From a virus: a stretch of 64,000 bases of DNA. Made by a program: the position numbers and the translations under genes. The notes beneath the pieces were generated by a model, which worked only from the letters and a program-made list of their open reading frames with translations, did not search any database and had not been told where the DNA came from. Below, piece by piece: positions 15,734 through 22,571 of the stretch. Each line of letters opens with the position of its first letter. The first letter of the stretch is position 1. The DNA lies in the IMG/VR virus record IMGVR_UViG_3300036402_000045, positions 1 to 64,000 of that record. One strand, given 5' to 3'.

Positions 15734-16047
15734 CAGGATTCCTTCCTAACGCCGCTGTAGCCGCCCCAGTACCACGCATCCAACGTCTCCAGCGTTCCGT
15801 ACGTGTGGCCCTTGTGGACTTGGCCGTAGCCCTTGATTCCGAAGATCCGGCCCGTGGCGATCTCGACCATGTATTTGCCGCTCATGTTCGAGGCAAAGCC
15901 CACGTTGACCTTGACGTACTTCTTGCCCGGAACGATCTCGACGTTCTCTTCGTCGGCCTGCCACTGAGACAGCGTGGCGGCGATCCGCTCCTTGCGCTCC
16001 TTCAGAAGCAACGCAGCGAAGCCCTCAATGGTGGCGGGCGTGCTCAC
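15733..16047 (-). CDS. Hypothetical protein (104 aa)
   Basis: GTG at 16047 overlapping the upstream stop. An N-terminal helix is followed by a beta-rich stretch (KKYVKVNVGFASNMSGKYMVEIATGRIFGIKGYG), typical of small phage proteins carrying a substrate-like loop. It is not assigned to a family. Confidence 0.6.
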   Translation of the reverse strand: MSTPATIEGFAALLLKERKERIAATLSQWQADEENVEIVPGKKYVKVNVGFASNMSGKYMVEIATGRIFGIKGYGQVHKGHTYGTLETLDAWYWGGYSGVRKES

Positions 16048-16415
16048 TCTGCACAACCCGAGAAGATCGCAACGGCCTTCGGGTTGTAGGCGACATCGGT
16101 GGGATCGACCAGACCGACGACGAACTCTCGAACCTCGTTGACGAAGGCATCGAAAGCCTTTTCCGAATACCGAGCCACAGGACGAGAGATCAGCCGCACG
16201 GCGTCAAAGGGGAAGAACCCCTCGGTGCTGTAGCCGTTCTCCGTCTTGACCGTGACGAGGTTCAACGACGCCGTGAAGAACTTCCGCTCCTTGTTGTGAT
16301 AGGCGAACACCTGAGCAACGCGGACGCCCTCGGCGTCCTCAACGCCCGTGGCGTAGTTCAGCTTGACGGTGCGCTGCGAGGCGTTCTTGCGAACGGTGGG
16401 GGTCGGGATAGTCAT
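16044..16415 (-). CDS. Hypothetical protein (123 aa)
   Basis: MTIPTPTVRKNAS... mixed alpha/beta, ending FSGCAE. It is coupled to both neighbours (TGATG and GTGA). No recognisable motif and no membrane segment. Confidence 0.6.
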   Translation of the reverse strand: MTIPTPTVRKNASQRTVKLNYATGVEDAEGVRVAQVFAYHNKERKFFTASLNLVTVKTENGYSTEGFFPFDAVRLISRPVARYSEKAFDAFVNEVREFVVGLVDPTDVAYNPKAVAIFSGCAE

Positions 16416-16609
16416 CAGACCGCCGCCTCCTTCTCGGGAACCGCGACGAGGCTGTGACGGTCGGCCCGAGAAGCCATGAAGCTGTCTGCCTCGGCCTTGG
16501 TCAGACCGGTTGCCAGTGTCTTCTGAACGGTCTGGTACTGAGCAAGCGTGCGGTTGTAGACGAGTCCGGAGAACCGGACCGTCCACTTCTCGGGCTGAGT
16601 CGTTGTCAT
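16415..16609 (-). CDS. Hypothetical protein, leaderless (64 aa)
   Basis: MTTTQPEKWTVRFSG... The ATG at 16609 is six bases after the -10 of a TTGACA promoter, favouring this start over the upstream extension. It shares the MTTTQP-like start with other leaderless genes nearby. Function is unknown. Confidence 0.65.
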   Translation of the reverse strand: MTTTQPEKWTVRFSGLVYNRTLAQYQTVQKTLATGLTKAEADSFMASRADRHSLVAVPEKEAAV

Positions 16610-16615
16610 GCCCTC

Positions 16616-16644
16616 AGTCAACACGACTTCGGAATCTTTGTCAA
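16616..16644 (-). promoter_or_regulatory. Promoter with TTCCGAA in spacer
   Basis: TTGACA -17 bp- TTGACT; spacer contains AAGATTCCGAAG. The -35 overlaps the stop codon of the upstream gene. Confidence 0.7.
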
Positions 16645-16811
16645 CGAGCATCTTCAGAATCTTCCTTCTTCGCCATGTGCAGGAGGATCAAACCGCGAGC
16701 GGCGTGAAGGTCGTAGCCGTGGTCCTGAAGATCTTGGGAGATCTGAAGCACGGTCTTGCCCTTCGCAAGACGCTTCTCGATGTAGCCGTCGATGTCGTGA
16801 ATGTGCTCCAT
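16641..16811 (-). CDS. Small helical protein (56 aa)
   Basis: MEHIHDIDGYIEKRLAKGKTVLQISQDLQDHGYDLHAARG... The ISQDLQDHGYDLHAARGLI segment resembles a helix-turn-helix. The ATG overlaps the upstream stop (TGATG). It could be a DNA-binding factor but is very short. Confidence 0.5.
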   Translation of the reverse strand: MEHIHDIDGYIEKRLAKGKTVLQISQDLQDHGYDLHAARGLILLHMAKKEDSEDAR

Positions 16812-16984
16812 CAGATCCCCCGAACCTCTTCGATCATCGTGATTCGGAAGTTGATCTTCTGATCGATGAACTCCTTCTCCATCTTGGTCAGAGCCGCGCC
16901 GATGCCGCCTGCCTCGACATAGCGAAGCGCACGGTCGGCATCGTCCAGCCCCTCATACCAAACGAGGACGCGGTAGGTCCGCAT
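16811..16984 (-). CDS. Small hypothetical protein (57 aa)
   Basis: MRTYRVLVWYEGLDDADRALRYVEAGGIGAALTK... a beta-alpha-beta pattern like a tiny ferredoxin-like or ACT-like unit. It is coupled on both sides. Function is unknown. Confidence 0.55.
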   Translation of the reverse strand: MRTYRVLVWYEGLDDADRALRYVEAGGIGAALTKMEKEFIDQKINFRITMIEEVRGI

Positions 16985-17808
16985 CAGTGATTCCCTCCTT
17001 CGGAAAGATCGTTCAGCATGTCGTGAGTCTTGAGCCACTCGTTCAGCCGCTCGATGTCGGAATCGTTGGTCATGCCGCCCGTGTTCCAACCTCCAATGAT
17101 GCTGTTCGTCGGGTTGAAATCATCGAACCACGAAGACGGATCGTGCTCCAGCACAACGGCGGCGTTGTCCTTGTGGAAGCGCAGGAAGTACGCAACCATC
17201 CGGAACGTGTCTTCCAGCCATGCGTGTGAGCGAGGCCCGTGGTAGTCCTGATAGCCAACGCCCCAGTTGAACGCGGCCACGCCAAGGTGCTCCAGCAGGC
17301 AGATATCCGAAAAGGAACCCATGCCGACGCGAGCGCCCGTGTCCTTGACGAGATCCACCAAATCCGGCGTCTCGTAGTCGTACATGACGACATCGGTGCC
17401 GCCACGATCGAACTCGATGATCCAGTTGTAGTCCTTGTCGGAGACGAACTCTTCCGCCGTGCTCTGGCCGATCTCTTCGTCGGTGGTCAGAAGCCAATCG
17501 CAAGTGATTCCAAGCTTCGGAAGAAGCTCCAGGATGACGTACGCACCCAACCGATCATCGAGCGCCCCTGAGACGGCCATGAGGCCCGCAGCGGTGTCGA
17601 TGACGTTGCAGGTTCCGTCAGCCTGAACATGATCCAGGTGAGCAACTGCAAGGATCTTCGAGCCATTGTCGGCGTAGTGGTAGAAGCGACGACGCCCCGT
17701 GCGGGGATCAGGATCGAGATCGACCCGCGGTGCGTACGTGGAGAAGTCCTGAAGCTCACAGACCCGCTTGAGCGCATCGGCATCGAAGGCAGAGCGGATC
17801 TTGCCCAT
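16984..17808 (-). CDS. Dizinc metallopeptidase-like protein (M42/M20/M28 clan)
   Basis: Metal-ligand motifs appear in the clan order: AVAHLDHV, GALDDRLGAYV, TTDEEIGQS (catalytic Glu-Glu), EFDRGG and a late SHAW. About 274 residues. A promoter at 17893-17921 would start RNA near 17887, so a GTG at 17937 is unlikely. The ATG at 17808 (MGKIRSAFDAD) or the GTG just before it is preferred. A cytoplasmic aminopeptidase or deacylase acting on small peptides or conjugates is possible; the substrate is unknown. This is rare phage cargo. Confidence 0.7.
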   Translation of the reverse strand: MGKIRSAFDADALKRVCELQDFSTYAPRVDLDPDPRTGRRRFYHYADNGSKILAVAHLDHVQADGTCNVIDTAAGLMAVSGALDDRLGAYVILELLPKLGITCDWLLTTDEEIGQSTAEEFVSDKDYNWIIEFDRGGTDVVMYDYETPDLVDLVKDTGARVGMGSFSDICLLEHLGVAAFNWGVGYQDYHGPRSHAWLEDTFRMVAYFLRFHKDNAAVVLEHDPSSWFDDFNPTNSIIGGWNTGGMTNDSDIERLNEWLKTHDMLNDLSEGGNH

Positions 17809-17892
17809 CACCTTCTTGGCGGGGTTCTTGTGCGTGTGGTTGACGGAGTAGGTCAAGCGATTGCTTTCGGCGTAGTAGGGATTGGAAACAAC

Positions 17893-17921
17893 AGTGTCGC
17901 AGCTTTCGGAATGTTTGTCAA
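17893..17921 (-). promoter_or_regulatory. Promoter with TTCCGAA in spacer
   Basis: TTGACA -17 bp- GACACT, spacer containing AAACATTCCGAAAG. It overlaps the 3' end of the upstream gene and drives the peptidase gene. Confidence 0.7.
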
Positions 17922-18112
17922 ACGGGATCGGAACCACCGAGAGGCGGATCGTCGTCTAGGCCAAGCTGAGCGGCCACTTCCGACAGAAGCTCGTCGGTGT
18001 CCTCCAGGCGATCACCGGGACGCCCGTAATCCATCCACCAGCGAACAGCTTCGGCGTCGGAATCGAACTTGTGAACGACCTCACCGGCGTCATTGCAGAC
18101 GTGGACGGCCAT
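17918..18112 (-). CDS. Small acidic protein (64 aa)
   Basis: MAVHVCNDAGEVVHKFDSDAEAVRWWMDYG... an acidic helical protein ending within the downstream promoter. Coupled to the upstream gene (TGATG). No recognised family. Confidence 0.6.
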   Translation of the reverse strand: MAVHVCNDAGEVVHKFDSDAEAVRWWMDYGRPGDRLEDTDELLSEVAAQLGLDDDPPLGGSDPV

Positions 18113-18438
18113 CAGAAGTCACTGTCCTTGTCTGCGACAACGTGGTACGCACCGTTGCCCTTGATCTGGCAGAACAGCGTGCCGTCCGTCGTGGAGTACC
18201 ACAGCCCCTCGATATCCGAAACGAGGGGAGCGGAACAGCGCTCGCACACGACAGCCACGGGCCATGTCTGAACCTCGCGGACAGCGACGGCGGTGCGGCG
18301 GTTGTCGGAAACGCCCTCCAGGATCGCAACCTCGTCGTCGTGGCCGAGGAAGCCGACGACACGAAGGGCGTAGGACAGGCGCATACGAACCTCTCCGACC
18401 TTGGGGAGCGGAAGCGTGGAGATGGGGAGTGCGGGCAT
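18112..18438 (-). CDS. Hypothetical zinc-binding protein, leaderless (108 aa)
   Basis: MPALPISTLPLPKVGEV... beta-rich, with CERC near residue 70 and a later Cys (TLFCQIK). The ATG lies six bases after the TTCACT -10 of the left arm of a divergent promoter pair. It is the first gene of the long minus operon towards the terminase. Function is unknown. Confidence 0.6.
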   Translation of the reverse strand: MPALPISTLPLPKVGEVRMRLSYALRVVGFLGHDDEVAILEGVSDNRRTAVAVREVQTWPVAVVCERCSAPLVSDIEGLWYSTTDGTLFCQIKGNGAYHVVADKDSDF

Positions 18439-18444
18439 GGCGTC

Positions 18445-18473
18445 AGTGAATCACATTCGGAAACATTCCGCAA
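18445..18473 (-). promoter_or_regulatory. Divergent promoter, minus arm
   Basis: TTGCGG -17 bp- TTCACT with TTTCCGAA in the spacer; an extended dyad TTCGGAAACATTCCG lies at about 18456-18470. It fires towards 18438. Confidence 0.65.
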
Positions 18474-18477
18474 GAGC

Positions 18478-18506
18478 TTGACTTCAGAATCTCCGTAGGC
18501 CACTAT
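18478..18506 (+). promoter_or_regulatory. Divergent promoter, plus arm
   Basis: TTGACT -17 bp- CACTAT, with TTCAGAA overlapping the -35. It ends seven bases before the ATG at 18514 and is only four bases from the minus promoter, so one regulator could switch both directions. Confidence 0.7.
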
Positions 18507-18513
18507 GCGGGCC

Positions 18514-18972
18514 ATGCCACAGAACACGTTCGACTTTCCTACGCCCTACGGCGTCGTGGAGGTTCAGGCCCTTTCGGGTGATGAGATCCTGATCTCGTCC
18601 GAGGACATCAGAGTCAACCGCGTCGCGTACACGATCCGTCACTACGTCCACAAGGGTCAACGTCCCGTGACGATCATTCCGGGTTGGTTCACAGGCCATA
18701 CGGCGTACCGCCGCAAGGACTGGCTCGATCGCCCACAAGGACACAGCGGCCCGACACACACCGCGTACGCCAAGATCCGTGACGAGGTTGTGACCCCGGC
18801 ACTACAGGCGGCTATGCGTATCAACCTTGCAGAAGGCGGGCGCGTCTCGGCCCGCGAGCACGACATCAACCGTCTCAACCGTGAGATCGCAGAGCTTGAG
18901 CAGAAGATCCAAGACAAGAAGCTTCAGCTTGCGGATCTGATGGCCGATCGCCTGAACCCCACTACCCCATAG
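18514..18972 (+). CDS. Hypothetical protein with C-terminal coiled coil, leaderless
   Basis: 152 residues from MPQNTFDFPTPYG. An N-terminal beta domain of about 60 residues is followed by a C-terminal coiled coil (HDINRLNREIAELEQKIQ...) that suggests oligomerisation. First gene of the plus operon 18.5-20.1 kb. The start is fixed by the -10 spacing. Function is unknown. Confidence 0.65.
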   Translation: MPQNTFDFPTPYGVVEVQALSGDEILISSEDIRVNRVAYTIRHYVHKGQRPVTIIPGWFTGHTAYRRKDWLDRPQGHSGPTHTAYAKIRDEVVTPALQAAMRINLAEGGRVSAREHDINRLNREIAELEQKIQDKKLQLADLMADRLNPTTP

Positions 18973-19009
18973 CCACCTACTACTACCCGCCAAAGAAAGG
19001 AACTTTCAG

Positions 19010-19249
19010 ATGCCTCAGAGCACAGAAGCGAAAGAGCGGCGTCGGGCCACGGCACGCGAGAAGCTGGTCAAGGTCACCGAGGACCGGAAGGCCGCTGAAG
19101 ACAAGGCCGATCGTCTACGCCGGAAGCAGTTCCGATTCATTCTCAAGTCCCATCAGAGCGGACTGACCTACCGTGAGATCGCAGCGGTTACCGGTCTGAC
19201 CGAGATCCGCATCGCTCAGATCCTTCGAGCCGAGAGAGAAGCCGCATGA
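19010..19249 (+). CDS. Small helix-turn-helix DNA-binding protein
   Basis: 79 residues. A basic helical N-half is followed by SGLTYREIAAVTGLTEIRIAQILR, a canonical HTH resembling sigma region 4 or replication/transposase-type HTHs. A strong AAAGGA Shine-Dalgarno lies upstream, unlike the leaderless neighbours. It is a candidate regulator of this divergent region. Confidence 0.7.
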   Translation: MPQSTEAKERRRATAREKLVKVTEDRKAAEDKADRLRRKQFRFILKSHQSGLTYREIAAVTGLTEIRIAQILRAEREAA

Positions 19250-19437
19250 CCGAAAATCAGGGATGCAGCATTCCGTTTCACTGTCCGTGCGGTTGCGGAT
19301 CGCACGGGGAGTGCTTCATCTACCCGATGGAAGACGACGCACAGCCCGACGATGTTCGGCGCTCTTCTCTCTACGCCCTCAACCCGGACGGTTCGTATTC
19401 CGAAGTCACCACCGAGCAGATTGGATTCGTTGTATGA
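19246..19437 (+). CDS. Small Cys-rich protein (63 aa)
   Basis: MTENQGCSIPFHCPCGCGSHGECFI... six Cys within 25 residues (C-CPCGCG-C) suggest a metal knuckle. The ATG overlaps the upstream stop. Function is unknown. Confidence 0.6.
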   Translation: MTENQGCSIPFHCPCGCGSHGECFIYPMEDDAQPDDVRRSSLYALNPDGSYSEVTTEQIGFVV

Positions 19438-19865
19438 ACGACCTGAACACGAAGCCGGGGCTACTGGCTCACCTGGCGGAAAGTCATTCGCTTCAGATCA
19501 TTCGCTCCAGCCCGTACGCCGAGATCTACGGACTACACGAACTCGATCACGCCGAAGGCAACGTGACGCACTCACACAACGAGGAACCAGAACCGGAGAC
19601 GACTACGGAAGCTCCGGACTTCCAGCACTTCGTTGAGGCCGAGATCCAGCGCCGGATGATGGAGACGCAGAAGCGCTACGAAGCGGGATGGCAGAGCATC
19701 GTCGGCCACCTTCAGAACGCTGGCGCGGCAAAGGCCGAACTCGATGCGGCTCGCAAGGCAGGCAACGACGTGATGAACGCGGCTGTGGATTTCCGAAAGG
19801 CAGAAGCAGAGCTTTCGTCCGCGATAGCCTCCATGATCGAGATGATTGCCGGGGAACACGCATGA
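19434..19865 (+). CDS. Hypothetical helical protein (143 aa)
   Basis: MNDLNTKPGLLAHLAES... The C-terminal two thirds is a long Ala/Glu-rich helix, probably coiled coil. The start overlaps the upstream stop (ATGA). No catalytic motif. Confidence 0.6.
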   Translation: MNDLNTKPGLLAHLAESHSLQIIRSSPYAEIYGLHELDHAEGNVTHSHNEEPEPETTTEAPDFQHFVEAEIQRRMMETQKRYEAGWQSIVGHLQNAGAAKAELDAARKAGNDVMNAAVDFRKAEAELSSAIASMIEMIAGEHA

Positions 19866-20125
19866 GCTTCTTCCGCCTTATGGTCGCAATCGCCGTCCTC
19901 GTTGGTGGTGCAGCGTCCGCGTCAATGATCTGGGTCGGGATGGAGATGTTGGGTCTTCCCGGCTGGACAGCCATCGTGCTCGTCGTCTTTGTCGCAGCTT
20001 GGCTTGGAAGAGCACTAGATCGCCTCACGCGGCCCGCTAACCGGCGTCCGGGGTACATCAGCAACGACGAGATCCTGCAACGGCACAAGCGACCTGCACA
20101 GCCACGCCGAACGTCGCTACACTGA
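19862..20125 (+). CDS. Two-span membrane protein (87 aa)
   Basis: MSFFRLMVAIAVLVGG... hydrophobic helices at about residues 4-26 and 33-50, then a basic cytoplasmic tail (RLTRPANRRPGY). Last gene of the plus operon, ending before the terminator at 20180. Function is unknown. Confidence 0.6.
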   Translation: MSFFRLMVAIAVLVGGAASASMIWVGMEMLGLPGWTAIVLVVFVAAWLGRALDRLTRPANRRPGYISNDEILQRHKRPAQPRRTSLH

Positions 20126-20179
20126 CGATCCAATGCTCCCGATCGCTGCCGCCTTGTGCGTCGGCTGGTCGGGTTTAGG

Positions 20180-20241
20180 AAGAGGATCAGGAGGAACAGG
20201 TGCCGTAGGCATCGACCAGACCCCTGATCCTCTTTCGCGTC
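20180..20241 (+). terminator. Bidirectional hairpin terminator with CGCGTC tail
   Basis: A 12-bp stem AAGAGGATCAGG / CCTGATCCTCTT separating the converging plus operon and minus gene 20240-20878. CGCGTC follows at 20236-20241 in plus orientation. Confidence 0.75.
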
Positions 20242-20878
20242 AGGAGCCGGTTAGAAGCTCTGCGCTCTCAAGCTCCAGGACATCGAAGGCCGAAGCCTGT
20301 GATCCCGCCCCGAGATATTCGGAAAGTGTCGTGGTCAAGAAGTCATCGAGCGAATCCCGAAGCTCGCCCTTCACGTTCTCGACAAGCCAACGCAGGATCG
20401 CGTCCTGCACGACCTTGATCTGCATCATGGCTGCGATCACTTCGGACTTGACCCCGAGCACGCCGAGGATCTTGCTCCGTTGGTCCTGCGCCTTCAGGAG
20501 CACGTTGAGGTACTTCGTGCGGGCGTCGTCACCGATCGGCCAATCGAGCCGAAGTTCGGATTCCTCTCCGCAATGCTCGCACTCGATCGTTCGCTTGATC
20601 GTGCGCTTGTCCGAGATCTGTTGGTGAGCATCGGCCCGGATCTGGTCAAGCTCTTCGAGCGCCCGGATCGTGTTGGCGAGCACGTCACGCAGAAAGCCCG
20701 GATTGGCTGCTGCTTGGGCGTGTATGCGCTTGTCGTAGAGCGTCCGGTACTTCCCCGCCGTGTCCTTGTTGATCCGCAGACGCTTGGCGACATCAACGTT
20801 CGTGTATCCCTTGGCGAAAAGCTCGAACGCCTTCTCTCGCCTTTCGGAAAGTCCAAGCTTCGATTTGCTGGCTGCCAT
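20240..20878 (-). CDS. HTH/zinc protein, possible terminase small subunit
   Basis: 212 residues from MAASKSKLG. The N-terminus carries an HTH (ELFAKGYTNVDVAKRLRINKDTAGKYRTLY). A central CEHC could be half a zinc site, and a long helical C-terminal region suits oligomerisation. This architecture fits phage small terminases or HTH regulators. Distance from terL (17 kb) argues for caution. The ATG overlaps the upstream stop (TGATG). Confidence 0.5.
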   Translation of the reverse strand: MAASKSKLGLSERREKAFELFAKGYTNVDVAKRLRINKDTAGKYRTLYDKRIHAQAAANPGFLRDVLANTIRALEELDQIRADAHQQISDKRTIKRTIECEHCGEESELRLDWPIGDDARTKYLNVLLKAQDQRSKILGVLGVKSEVIAAMMQIKVVQDAILRWLVENVKGELRDSLDDFLTTTLSEYLGAGSQASAFDVLELESAELLTGS

Positions 20879-21069
20879 CAGTAGAAGGTCTTTCCTCTTG
20901 TGCGCGGTGGCTTCATTTCCGAATGGATCGAGCAACGATCGGTGTCGTTGTAGATGCTCAGCACAACGTTACAACCGGAATCCTTGCAGACCCGACCTGG
21001 CTTCTTCGTCCTTGACTTGTTGCGTGACGTGAACTGCTCACCTGATCTGCCAATGCTTGTCCCAGACAT
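20878..21069 (-). CDS. Small basic Cys protein (63 aa)
   Basis: MSGTSIGRSGEQFTSRNKSRTKKPGRVCKDSGC... basic, with four possible metal ligands (C, C, C, H). Coupled to the gene below. It may bind nucleic acid; no family is recognised. Confidence 0.5.
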   Translation of the reverse strand: MSGTSIGRSGEQFTSRNKSRTKKPGRVCKDSGCNVVLSIYNDTDRCSIHSEMKPPRTRGKTFY

Positions 21070-21071
21070 GC

Positions 21072-21359
21072 TCAGTCCATACCCCAGAACCGCTTGTACG
21101 CCTTCACAAGCTCGTCAAACAGCATCGAGCGCTCTTCTCCCATGATCGTGACGTGTTCGGCCTGCGTGTGGCCGCAGGGATACCGCTCTTCACCAGTCGG
21201 AGGATCGAACTGCCTCAAGGCTTCGGAAAGCTCCCGCATGGTTCGTTCGTGAACCTCTTGACGATGCTCGCATCCAGCGATCCAACGACAACGCCATGCA
21301 GAGCCGTCTTCGACAACGCTTCGAGTGCTGCCACAGAACCGGCAAGCTCGTTCGTCCAT
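21072..21359 (-). CDS. Zinc-binding hypothetical protein (95 aa)
   Basis: MDERACRFCGSTRS... with CRFC, a later CRWIAGCEH and CGH, enough Cys/His for one or two zinc sites, and a C-terminal helix. The ATG follows GCGTATCA by seven bases, downstream of the structured RNA at 21391-21551. Function is unknown. Confidence 0.6.
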   Translation of the reverse strand: MDERACRFCGSTRSVVEDGSAWRCRWIAGCEHRQEVHERTMRELSEALRQFDPPTGEERYPCGHTQAEHVTIMGEERSMLFDELVKAYKRFWGMD

Positions 21360-21366
21360 ATTCCGA

Positions 21367-21374
21367 TGATACGC
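21367..21374 (-). promoter_or_regulatory. GCGTATCA start-proximal element
   Basis: Seven bases before the ATG at 21359 and 11 bases downstream of a CGCGTC-tailed hairpin. Confidence 0.5.
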
Positions 21375-21390
21375 AAACGCCGGTGACGCG

Positions 21391-21551
21391 AAGAGAGATC
21401 GGATACCGAGGGTTGAATCCCTTGGTCCGATCTCTCTTGCACCGGCTAGGTAGCGGTCCTTCCCTCCGGTGTGTGAGCTTCATCGTCTCCCGGTTACCAG
21501 CGTCGTCGCAAGAGGACTGTCGGTTGGCCGGGAGAGGCTGCCGCGCTAAGT
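21391..21551 (-). ncRNA. Candidate structured small RNA with own promoter and terminator
   Basis: No convincing gene lies between the promoter at 21558-21586 and the gene at 21359. The predicted transcript folds into an 8-bp stem TCTCCCGG / CCGGGAGA, then CACCGG / CCGGTG, and ends in a 13-bp hairpin AAGAGAGATCGGA / TCCGATCTCTCTT followed by CGCGTC. Promoter, folded body and terminator together suggest a roughly 160-nt non-coding RNA. A structured leader for the downstream gene is the alternative. Confidence 0.5.
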
Positions 21552-21557
21552 AGTGCC

Positions 21558-21586
21558 AGTGAAGCACCGTTCGGAATGTCTGTCAA
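21558..21586 (-). promoter_or_regulatory. Promoter with TTCCGAA in spacer
   Basis: TTGACA -17 bp- TTCACT, spacer containing GACATTCCGAAC. The next start codon is about 190 bp away, so this promoter serves the RNA at 21391-21551. Confidence 0.7.
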
Positions 21587-22131
21587 CCCCGAAGTGCAAT
21601 CCACCAGCAACGAGGCCAACCGGATCGGGAACCGCCTCGCCCTCCGATCATGCCAAGCCATCGAACCGCTGCCTCTCTCTGCACTTCGTAGCTCTCGGAG
21701 CCGTTGATTCCGACCTTCGATGCTGTGTCACGGGAGAACTGGAAGTAGCCGAGATACTTGCCCGATCGTCCATCGGCGGATTCGCAGTTCGCCAACCGCC
21801 TCCAGAAGTCAGGAGAGGGGTCTGTGGTCGCTTCTGTGGGCTTCGGAGTGTTCGTCGGTACTGATGGCGCATACCGACGACTTCGATCAGCACGGGCTTT
21901 CTGAAGAGCCACCTTGCGGTTCCGTTCGATCGCAGCGCCCCACCGCTCGATTCGATCTGCCTGAGCCGCTTGCTCCCAAGCAATGCTTTCGGAAAGTCCT
22001 GCCGTTGGATCTGCTGTTGGGACTGATGCCGCTGTCTCAAGCGTCGTGCTCGAAGCCTCCGCAGTACCGCACGCCGATACCGCGGAGCCAAGACTGAGCA
22101 GAGCGCCCAATAAGGCGAGCCATCGTTTCAT
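21583..22131 (-). CDS. Lipoprotein with Rpf/transglycosylase-like domain
   Basis: 182 residues from MKRWLALLGALL. A signal peptide ends in a lipobox with the lipidated Cys at residue 21 (SAVSAC). A Thr/Pro/Ala-rich linker leads to a C-terminal domain reading DFWRRLANCESADG...YLGYFQFS...WP-CW. This matches resuscitation-promoting-factor/lysozyme-like domains: catalytic Glu in CES, and a Cys pair. It should sit on the outer face of the membrane and trim peptidoglycan. A GAAAGGG ribosome site precedes the ATG. The catalytic role is inferred from the motif. Confidence 0.75.
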   Translation of the reverse strand: MKRWLALLGALLSLGSAVSACGTAEASSTTLETAASVPTADPTAGLSESIAWEQAAQADRIERWGAAIERNRKVALQKARADRSRRYAPSVPTNTPKPTEATTDPSPDFWRRLANCESADGRSGKYLGYFQFSRDTASKVGINGSESYEVQREAAVRWLGMIGGRGGSRSGWPRCWWIALRG

Positions 22132-22170
22132 GGTGATCCCTTTCTTCGGATACTTCCTTTGATACGACAA

Positions 22171-22190
22171 AACGACCCCGAAGGGCCGTT
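22171..22190 (-). terminator. Short intrinsic terminator
   Basis: Minus-strand stem ACGGCCC / GGGTCGT-type with a tight loop followed by TTTT, between 22262-22450 and the lipoprotein gene. A TCGTATCA variant follows at about 22158-22165. Confidence 0.6.
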
Positions 22191-22214
22191 CGTCCGAAGT
22201 TTAGGGATGGTGGA

Positions 22215-22251
22215 GTCGGTGGGTCAACCCCGTGCGGATCAACCCACCGAC
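22215..22251 (-). terminator. Hairpin downstream of 22262-22450
   Basis: A 10-bp perfect inverted repeat GTCGGTGGGT / ACCCACCGAC just after the stop of the small minus gene. Confidence 0.55.
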
Positions 22252-22261
22252 CCCGTTTCGT

Positions 22262-22450
22262 TCAGGCGGCGACCGTGGCCGTAGCCGCGTCCCGCAGCAC
22301 CCGACGAGCAAGTTCGACGGCGTTCTCGGTGCTCAAGCCCGACTCCAGAGCTTCCTTCCCGAGATCCAACGCGGAGAGGAAGACACCGCTCTGGCGGTCG
22401 ATGCCAAGTACCGAAGCCGATTCGGTGAGGGCAATCAGAAGGTCTTCCAT
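22262..22450 (-). CDS. Small helical protein, leaderless (62 aa)
   Basis: MEDLLIALTESASVLGI... entirely helical (ENAVELARRVLRDAATATVAA). Promoter TTTACA-17-TATAGT ends seven bases before the ATG. Monocistronic: it has its own promoter and a hairpin after it, implying independent control. Function is unknown. Confidence 0.6.
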   Translation of the reverse strand: MEDLLIALTESASVLGIDRQSGVFLSALDLGKEALESGLSTENAVELARRVLRDAATATVAA

Positions 22451-22457
22451 ATTCCGA

Positions 22458-22486
22458 ACTATACCGATCCGCTGAAGCCCTGTAAA
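22458..22486 (-). promoter_or_regulatory. Promoter with TTCGGAA between -10 and start
   Basis: TTTACA -17 bp- TATAGT; here TTCGGAA overlaps the last base of the -10 and runs to the ATG rather than sitting in the spacer. Good consensus match. Confidence 0.75.
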
Positions 22487-22502
22487 CGGATTTCTTTGCC
22501 CA

Positions 22503-22542
22503 GACGCGAGAATCCCCCGGAAGGGACGAGCTTCCGGGGGAT
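22503..22542 (-). terminator. Hairpin terminator with CGCGTC tail
   Basis: Stem ATCCCCCGGAAG / CTTCCGGGGGAT on the minus strand, then a short gap and CGCGTC. It terminates the operon ending in gene 22572-23540. Confidence 0.75.
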
Positions 22543-22571
22543 CTCTAAGGGCTTGAGCGGGGAGCGTGCTC

